The position numbers and the translations under genes are program-made. A stretch of 11,988 bases of DNA, from the NCBI GenBank assembly GCA_031288815.1, contig JAITQR010000335.1, positions 1-11,988 of the forward strand, written 5' to 3'. Shown piece after piece: positions 7,321 through 11,988 of the stretch. The notes beneath the pieces were generated by a model. The model did not search any database. It was not told the DNA's origin and saw only the letters and a program-made list of their open reading frames with translations. Source of the stretch: Treponema sp. GTDB taxonomy: Bacteria > Spirochaetota > Spirochaetia > Treponematales > Breznakiellaceae. The first letter of the stretch is position 1. Each line of letters opens with the position of its first letter.

Positions 7321-9609
7321 TTATTGCGCTCCGCTTTGCCGGACCCGTTCCCGGTACTGACCGGGGGTTATGCCTTCGGCGGCCTTGAATTTCCGCAGGA
7401 AACTGGGGGCGTCCAGATACCCGACTTCGATTACAATGTCCTTTATCCGCTTGTCCGTGGAAGCCAGGAGATGCTTTACCCGGTCCATTCGAAGTATGGA
7501 AACATAATCGATAAAGGTATGACCGGTTTCCTGCCTGAAAAACCTGGAGAGGTAGTTGGGAGAGACGGAAAAGGCGTCCGCCAGCTGCTGCATTCCGAAC
7601 TGGCGCTCATGGAAATGACTGTTTACATGGTTGATGATCTCCGTTTTCAGACGGCTGCTTTTCTGTTCCTGTATTTCGGCGTATTTCTCGCAGAGCCCTT
7701 CGGTGAGTTCCCGGGCTTTAAGCCTGAAGGCGTTCATGTCGCTAAGGCCGCTTAAGGCCTTGATGTCAGCTATCTTTATCCGGCTTCCCAGTTGGCCGGA
7801 TATTTTTATCATCATGTTGACAAGGTCGAAGCAGAGGCATTGGGTAATGGGAAACGCCTCTACCTGGGCTATTTTGCCGATCATTTCGTCCACGGCCTTG
7901 AGGGCGCTTTCCCTGTTCCCCTGTTTAAGGCTTTGCAGATACATGGCCTGCTCTATCACCGGGTACTGATACTCCCGATCTTCCTGGGCTTCTTCCTTTT
8001 CGTGGGCTTCCTCAAAGGTCATGATTCTCAGCCCCCCGCCGAGATAATCCGACATGACCACTTTTGCCTCCAGAAACGAGGCGTTGATCCCAAAGGGGCT
8101 GTCTACCACTTTGCCGGCGGAAATCTTGACATCAAATCCTTCTTTCTCCGCCATGTCCTTTGCCAGGAATTCCGCGATGGCGACACGAATATCCTTGCCG
8201 CCGCCTTCCAGAGAGGAAGCGCCGCCGATGATCGCCACCTGCTGTTCCAAAATCAGCTCTATGCCGTAAAGGCGGCAGTTTTGGGAAACTACCCTGTCTA
8301 TTCCGGAAAGTATTCCCTGGATACGGCTGCTTAAGGATAAAGCGCCGCAGCCTTCCCCCGAAGGGGCGGCGATAAGAACAAACAACAAAGGCTCGGCCAG
8401 GCTGAGGTGGGCGCATTTGAGGTAGTAATCCAGTTCCTCCCGGTTTCCGTACTCTCCCTTTAGAAGGCTCCGGAGGCAGGAGTCCACCACCATGGGACGC
8501 TGGCGGTCCAATTCGTGGTTCAATTCCAGATTCGTTTCCTCAATCGCGTTCCATTTGTCCATGATAAAATCAAATTCGCTGCCTTCTTTTTTTTCATTTT
8601 CCCAGGAAGATCCCCCCATATTGCTTATAAGCCGCCGTATGGGCCTGTAATTCCGTCTGGCCAGGAAGAAAGCCGCCGCGCAGCCCGCAATCCCCAGGAC
8701 AGCCACGGACGACAGGAGCATTATCCTCATGGGCCTAATCCGGGAAAAGAATTCCCCCTCCCATATAAGGGCGACGCAGCTGGTTCCGCTGTACTCCGAG
8801 ACCGCCCGCATGAGGATATGATTCCTCCCTTCGGTTTTTCTGTCCTGTACGCCCACTCCCTTTAGGTTCCCCAGTTTTTTTACCGAATCGGCGGAAACGG
8901 CCCGGCCAAGGCTGTAGAGATTCCGGTAATCCTTGTCAAAGACATAAATACCCCCTCCGGTTTCTCCCAGGTAATTTTCAAAGACGTTCTTTACATCCTC
9001 ATTTCTTACCATGAAGCAGAGAATAGCCTGTGGCCGGATGTCCAGGTAGGGAAGGGGGAAGAGGTACACTACGTTGGGGGCAAAGCCTTTGTCGGCGAAA
9101 AAATACGGGGAAAGTTTCAGGGAAGCGGTATTGCTCAGCCGGTTGATCAGGGAAAAGAAACCGGACATGGTCAGATCCCCTTCCTGTCTGACGGCGGCCT
9201 CAAACTCGCCGTAAGGCAAGACCCCCTCGGCGGTATAAAGGCGGCTATCGGCCCTGATGTAGAAGAAGACGCTCGCGGGAAAATCGAGGGCCTCTTCGTA
9301 AGCCTTGATCCGTTGGGAAAGAAGATCCCGATCCCTACGGGGCAGTTCCCCCACGGGGCAGGAAAGTTTCTTGAGGCTTTCAAAATTTTCCAGATATCCT
9401 GAAAAATGGAACGCGATGTTCCGCATCTCCGTGCTTATATGATCCAGATCCCCCAGGGCCTGTACCAGCGCGGCAAAGTTGCTGTTTTTTATCTCGCGTT
9501 TAACGGCGTTCGTGTTTGTATAATAAAAAACAAATCCCACAAGGACGGGAAGCAGGCCCAGGATCAGGTACGAGAAAAAATACTTGGAGAGCCAGCTTTT
9601 TCTTTGCAT
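7321..9609 (-). CDS. membrane-bound AraC-family transcriptional regulator with extracellular sensor domain
   Basis: One-component sensor-regulator, 762 residues, of the kind often found beside LplABC-type sugar importers (YesS/YtdP-like). A short basic N-terminus precedes transmembrane helix 1 at about 10-30. Residues 31-295 form an external domain, probably dCache-like, that should sense the sugar or its binding protein. Helix 2 is at about 296-318, followed by RRNYRPIRRL and a linker. Residues ~370-645 are a cytoplasmic middle domain I do not recognise confidently. The C-terminal AraC domain (655-757) has two helix-turn-helices, with MQQLADAFSVSPNYLSRFFRQ first and IKDIVIEVGYLDAPSFLRKFKA second, ending TPGQYRERVR. 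The protein would bind DNA while anchored in the membrane and most likely activates the downstream permease/binding protein/glycosidase genes. Its own ribosome-binding site is weak, and the ATG at 9609 follows the preceding Rrf2 gene by 53 bases. Confidence 0.9.
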   Translation of the reverse strand: MQRKSWLSKYFFSYLILGLLPVLVGFVFYYTNTNAVKREIKNSNFAALVQALGDLDHISTEMRNIAFHFSGYLENFESLKKLSCPVGELPRRDRDLLSQRIKAYEEALDFPASVFFYIRADSRLYTAEGVLPYGEFEAAVRQEGDLTMSGFFSLINRLSNTASLKLSPYFFADKGFAPNVVYLFPLPYLDIRPQAILCFMVRNEDVKNVFENYLGETGGGIYVFDKDYRNLYSLGRAVSADSVKKLGNLKGVGVQDRKTEGRNHILMRAVSEYSGTSCVALIWEGEFFSRIRPMRIMLLSSVAVLGIAGCAAAFFLARRNYRPIRRLISNMGGSSWENEKKEGSEFDFIMDKWNAIEETNLELNHELDRQRPMVVDSCLRSLLKGEYGNREELDYYLKCAHLSLAEPLLFVLIAAPSGEGCGALSLSSRIQGILSGIDRVVSQNCRLYGIELILEQQVAIIGGASSLEGGGKDIRVAIAEFLAKDMAEKEGFDVKISAGKVVDSPFGINASFLEAKVVMSDYLGGGLRIMTFEEAHEKEEAQEDREYQYPVIEQAMYLQSLKQGNRESALKAVDEMIGKIAQVEAFPITQCLCFDLVNMMIKISGQLGSRIKIADIKALSGLSDMNAFRLKARELTEGLCEKYAEIQEQKSSRLKTEIINHVNSHFHERQFGMQQLADAFSVSPNYLSRFFRQETGHTFIDYVSILRMDRVKHLLASTDKRIKDIVIEVGYLDAPSFLRKFKAAEGITPGQYRERVRQSGAQ

Positions 9610-9662
9610 CTGGAATAGGGCCTGTTAAATCCCGGTATGATCCCGCCTGTCCTGTATCCCCG

Positions 9663-10097
9663 CTAAATAAAATACATGTACGATTCGTCGGGATCGATGG
9701 TACCCACCGCCGAGGCGAGATCCTTTCTGTCGATGACGGCGGCTATCCGTTCGTTGAGCCGGTCGAACACCGTGATCCTGATGCAGCGCTGGAGCCGGGT
9801 TTCGGTATGCCCGGGAAGGGGGGGGTCTACTACCAGCATGTCTCCCTCCAGCACCCGCAGAACATCGCCAAAAAAAATTTCCTGGGCGGGCCGCGCCAGG
9901 GCATAGCCGCCCGAAGCGCCCTTGATGGAACGGATAAAACCGGAACGGCGCAGTATTACCGCCACCTGTTCAAGGTAGCGTATTGATATGCTCTGCCTTT
10001 CCGCCACGCTTGCCAGGGATACGTGGGATTCGCCGGAATGTCCGGCAAGATCGATAAGGAGCCGTACCCCGTAACGGCCTCTGGTGGATATTTTCAT
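9663..10097 (-). CDS. Rrf2-family transcriptional regulator without the Fe-S cysteine triad (CymR-like)
   Basis: Winged-helix DNA-binding repressor of the Rrf2 family, 144 residues. The N-terminal MKISTRGRYGVRLLIDLA, the recognition region (SIRYLEQVAVILRRSGFI) and wing (SIKGASGGYALAR) are classic. The position 92/98/104 cysteines of IscR are missing: the corresponding stretch is DPPLPGHTETRLQRC with only Cys105. The C-terminal end (DPDESYMYFI) resembles, from memory, the end of Bacillus subtilis CymR, the cysteine-metabolism repressor. It is the third gene of the operon, and its ATG overlaps the previous stop by 4 bases (ATGA). I see no proper ribosome-binding site, so translation probably depends on ribosomes finishing the upstream Rrf2 gene. 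A sulfur-metabolism role is inferred from context and the CymR-like tail. Confidence 0.9.
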   Translation of the reverse strand: MKISTRGRYGVRLLIDLAGHSGESHVSLASVAERQSISIRYLEQVAVILRRSGFIRSIKGASGGYALARPAQEIFFGDVLRVLEGDMLVVDPPLPGHTETRLQRCIRITVFDRLNERIAAVIDRKDLASAVGTIDPDESYMYFI

Positions 10098-10525
10098 ATC
10101 GCGTAGTCCAGCTGATCCATGGCCTTGTAAGATTCGGTCAGATCCTGCAGGGTAATGGAATCCACACAGTTTACGATTTCCTCATAGAGTTCCTTCCAGG
10201 TATGCCGGGAAACGCATTTTTTCCGGTAAGGGCAGGTATTGGAACTGACGCACTCGGTCGGTTCCAGGGAACCTTCCACCGCCCGCAGAACGTCCCCCAC
10301 CGTAATCTTGGTGATACTCCTGCCCGGCAAATACCCGCCCTGGGGTCCCCGGATACCCTGCACGATCCCCGCCTTTCTCAGGGGGATAAAGAGCTGTTCC
10401 AGGTATCCGTCGGATATGCCGGTGTTTTCCGCGATAGCCCGGGTGCTGGAGTACTCCCCCTTGGGAAGCAGGGCCAGATAGAGCAGGGCCTCAAGGGAAT
10501 AACGTCCCTTGGTAGAAATTCTCAT
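10094..10525 (-). CDS. Rrf2-family transcriptional regulator with IscR-type three-cysteine motif
   Basis: Rrf2 winged-helix regulator, 143 residues, starting MRISTKGRYSLEALLYLALL, with recognition helix region ISDGYLEQLFIPLRKAGIV and wing RGPQGGY. The cluster-binding loop ECVSSNTCPYRKKCVSRH gives Cys92, Cys98 and Cys104 with five residues between each pair, the same positions and spacing as the [2Fe-2S] ligands of E. coli IscR. A histidine follows at 108 (IscR uses His107). A cluster is therefore likely, making the protein a sensor of Fe-S, iron or oxidative state. Its ATG overlaps the stop of the trans-sulfuration enzyme gene by 4 bases (ATGA), with GAGGAG about 8 bases upstream inside that gene. 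Unlike iscR loci, no cysteine desulfurase or scaffold gene is adjacent. It most likely binds the inverted repeat at the operon promoter, alone or together with the second Rrf2 protein. Confidence 0.92.
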   Translation of the reverse strand: MRISTKGRYSLEALLYLALLPKGEYSSTRAIAENTGISDGYLEQLFIPLRKAGIVQGIRGPQGGYLPGRSITKITVGDVLRAVEGSLEPTECVSSNTCPYRKKCVSRHTWKELYEEIVNCVDSITLQDLTESYKAMDQLDYAI

Positions 10526-11715
10526 ATAGGATGCTCCTCTTTACACTTGTTAAGAGCCCGATCCAGATCGGCGATAATATCGCCGGCATCCTCAATGCCC
10601 ACCGAGAGCCGCATGAGCCGGTCGTTTACCCCCGCGGAAAGCCGCATGGCCTCCGGTATGGCCCCGTGGGTCTGAATCAGCGGGTAGGTGATAAGGGATT
10701 CCACACCCCCCAGGCTTTCGGCAAAGAGGATGAGGGAAACGCTCCGCAGCAAAACTTCCGCGTCTCCGGGGCTTTTGAGGTAGAAGGAGATCATCCCCCC
10801 GTTTCCCCTGGCCTGTGAACGGGAAAGCTTGTACTGGGGATGATCCTCAAAACCGGTGTAGAATACCTTTTCCACCCTCCCGTGGCCCCGCAGCCAGGCC
10901 GCCACGGCGGCGGCGTTCCTCTCGTGCCGTTCCATCCGCAGGGCCAGGGTTTTGAGCCCCCTCAGGGTAATCCAGGCGTCAAAGGGGGCAAGCGTCGCCC
11001 CCTCGCTTTTCTGCGCGTTCCGCAGGGCTTCTTCAAGGTCATCCCGGGAATGAACGATGAAACCGGAAAGGGTATCGTTGTGGCCTCCCAGATACTTGGT
11101 GCCGCTGTGTACCACCAGATCCGCCCCCAGGTCCAGGGGGTTCTGGAAGTAGGGGGAGAGGAAGGTGTTGTCCACGATAAGAACCCCGTCCCGCCGGTGG
11201 ATGAGCGCCGCGGCGCGGCGGATATCCGTAACCTTCATCATGGGGTTCGACGGGGTTTCGATAAAAAGCGCCCTGGTCTCGGGCCGCAGAGCCTCTTCCA
11301 GTTTGCTCAAATCGCTGGTGTCTACCCAGGAAAAGGAAAAACCGTATTTGGCGTAATACTCGTTGAAAAGCCGGTAGGTTCCGCCGTAGAGATCCTCGGA
11401 AACCACAAAGTGATCCCCCGGTTTGAAGATCTTGATAAGGCAGGAGATGGCCCCCATGCCGGTGGAGAAGGCAAGGCCGTATTTGCCGCGTTCCGCCAGG
11501 GCCAGGGCCCGCTCAAGCTCGCTCCGGGTAGGGTTCGCCGTGCGGCTGTAGTCAAAACCGGTACTCCTCCCCAGGCCGGGGTGGCGGAAGGTGGAACTCT
11601 GGTAAACAGGGGTACTAATCGCCCCGGTAACGGGGTCAAAGGGAACTGAGCCATGAACCAGGAGGGTGTCCAGGGACAAACCGCTCTTTTTACAGTGACA
11701 TTCGTTATTGTCCAT
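10522..11715 (-). CDS. PLP-dependent trans-sulfuration enzyme (cystathionine gamma-synthase/gamma-lyase family)
   Basis: Cytoplasmic fold-type I PLP enzyme of the Cys/Met metabolism family, 397 residues from the ATG at 11715, the normal family length. Seen motifs: FDYSRTANPTR (54-64, phosphate-binding Tyr/Arg), Tyr110 in DLYGGTYR (ring stacking), Asp182 in VDNTF, PLP lysine 207 in SGTKYLGGHND, and Glu333-Ser334 in FAESLGGVESL. It makes or cleaves cystathionine, linking homoserine, cysteine and methionine. Asp55 before the YSR motif resembles synthases more than gamma-lyases, which usually have Glu there, but the family is promiscuous and a lyase role is possible. The frame is open further upstream to an ATG at 11808, and another ATG lies at 11736. 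Both fall in or before the predicted promoter, so 11715 is preferred; AGGA lies about 9 bases upstream of it. It is the first gene of the operon with the two Rrf2 regulators, overlapping the next gene by 4 bases. Confidence 0.9.
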   Translation of the reverse strand: MDNNECHCKKSGLSLDTLLVHGSVPFDPVTGAISTPVYQSSTFRHPGLGRSTGFDYSRTANPTRSELERALALAERGKYGLAFSTGMGAISCLIKIFKPGDHFVVSEDLYGGTYRLFNEYYAKYGFSFSWVDTSDLSKLEEALRPETRALFIETPSNPMMKVTDIRRAAALIHRRDGVLIVDNTFLSPYFQNPLDLGADLVVHSGTKYLGGHNDTLSGFIVHSRDDLEEALRNAQKSEGATLAPFDAWITLRGLKTLALRMERHERNAAAVAAWLRGHGRVEKVFYTGFEDHPQYKLSRSQARGNGGMISFYLKSPGDAEVLLRSVSLILFAESLGGVESLITYPLIQTHGAIPEAMRLSAGVNDRLMRLSVGIEDAGDIIADLDRALNKCKEEHPI

Positions 11716-11718
11716 TCC

Positions 11719-11749
11719 TTTATATCCTACTTTCATTGTAGGATATAAA
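11719..11749. promoter_or_regulatory. operator candidate: perfect 12-base inverted repeat
   Basis: TTTATATCCTAC (11719-11730) and GTAGGATATAAA (11738-11749) are perfectly complementary arms around a 7-base spacer. The repeat covers the predicted -10 box and start point of the operon, so a bound dimer would block RNA polymerase. The obvious candidates to bind it are the two Rrf2 proteins encoded downstream, which would give autoregulation. As RNA only part of it would be transcribed, which favours a DNA-binding role over a hairpin. Confidence 0.75.
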
Positions 11750-11763
11750 ACGTTTTTTTGCAA
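11735..11763 (-). promoter_or_regulatory. sigma70-type promoter of the trans-sulfuration/Rrf2 operon
   Basis: On the minus strand TTGCAA (11763-11758) and TACAAT (11740-11735) are separated by exactly 17 bases. The -10 box matches the consensus at five of six positions and the -35 box at four of six. Transcription would start near 11728, giving a leader of only about 13 bases before the ATG at 11715. The -10 box lies in the spacer and the inner end of the right arm of the inverted repeat. Confidence 0.65.
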
Positions 11764-11826
11764 TACCCCTTTTGGATTACCCGATACCTGGATTTCCGAC
11801 CGATCCACGGCCGCCCGGAAGGATCC

Positions 11827-11988
11827 TCAACCGCCGCCGCTCCGGCCCTCATCCTGGCCCGCTACCAGAAGATCCGCCGGCCCGGAGGAAAGGGCCCGGA
11901 GGATACGCCGCTTTACCGCGCCGGAGCCGCCGGTGAACTCCGCTATCCGGGCCCGGATATCCCGGCGTTTCGACTTGAGCCCGAAGGG
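11827..11988 (-). CDS. C-terminal end of an unidentified protein (possibly PP-loop/TtcA-like)
   Basis: An open frame enters from the right edge and ends at TGA (11829-11827), giving 53 residues that begin PFGLKSKRRDIRARIAEF. The codon pattern is GC-rich in the third position like the neighbouring genes, and the gap to the next promoter is short and sensible. The KRxxIRxxIxE pattern followed by KRRILRALSS recalls the C-terminal tail of TtcA/TilS-like PP-loop tRNA-thiolation enzymes, but this is a weak memory-based resemblance. A sulfur-transfer enzyme would suit the neighbourhood. A second frame on the same strand is also open for much of this stretch, so the frame itself is not fully secure. 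Confidence 0.5.
   Translation of the reverse strand, partial: PFGLKSKRRDIRARIAEFTGGSGAVKRRILRALSSGPADLLVAGQDEGRSGGG

Noticed and set aside
10840..11649. Long plus-strand open frame of 269 codons
   Set aside because: It lies entirely antisense to the well-supported trans-sulfuration gene, its translation has no recognisable domain, and it reflects GC-rich codon use on the opposite strand.

Overview
The window looks like a bacterial chromosome segment of moderately high GC in which nearly everything is transcribed leftward (minus strand). The gene style is an LplA/LplB/LplC-type sugar importer with a membrane-anchored AraC regulator and a signal-less GH43-like enzyme, beside Rrf2 regulators and an ISAzo13-type transposase. 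This occurs in Paenibacillus-like Firmicutes and in gut spirochaetes of the Treponema group. I lean slightly to a termite-gut type spirochaete, but nothing here settles the taxonomy.

Right part (about 9.6-12.0 kb): the C-terminal end of an unidentified gene enters from the right edge. After it comes a strong sigma70-like promoter whose -10 box and predicted start point lie inside a perfect 12-base inverted repeat. It drives a tightly packed operon of three genes with 4-base ATGA overlaps: a trans-sulfuration PLP enzyme (cystathionine gamma-synthase/lyase family), an Rrf2 regulator with an IscR-like three-cysteine motif (C92, C98, C104), and a second Rrf2 regulator without that motif and with a CymR-like tail. 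The layout suggests a self-regulated cysteine/methionine circuit that may sense both Fe-S or redox status and sulfur status.

Middle and left (about 0.35-9.6 kb): a two-transmembrane AraC-family sensor-regulator, two ABC permeases with EAA loops, two tandem paralogous solute-binding lipoproteins and a GH43-like glycosidase form a carbohydrate import and breakdown locus. No ATP-binding subunit is present, so a shared MsmX-type ATPase encoded elsewhere is expected. The two binding-protein genes are nearly identical over their last ~150 bases but clearly diverged elsewhere. A hairpin followed by a T-run sits just before them. A repeated heptamer in front of the permease genes is a candidate AraC operator.

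Left edge: the C-terminal third of an ISAzo13-family transposase reads rightward and overlaps the 3' end of the glycosidase gene by 25 bases. The element appears to have inserted into, and supplied, the last codons of the glycosidase. There is no stretch above 300 bases without a gene. I saw no tRNA, rRNA or CRISPR array.
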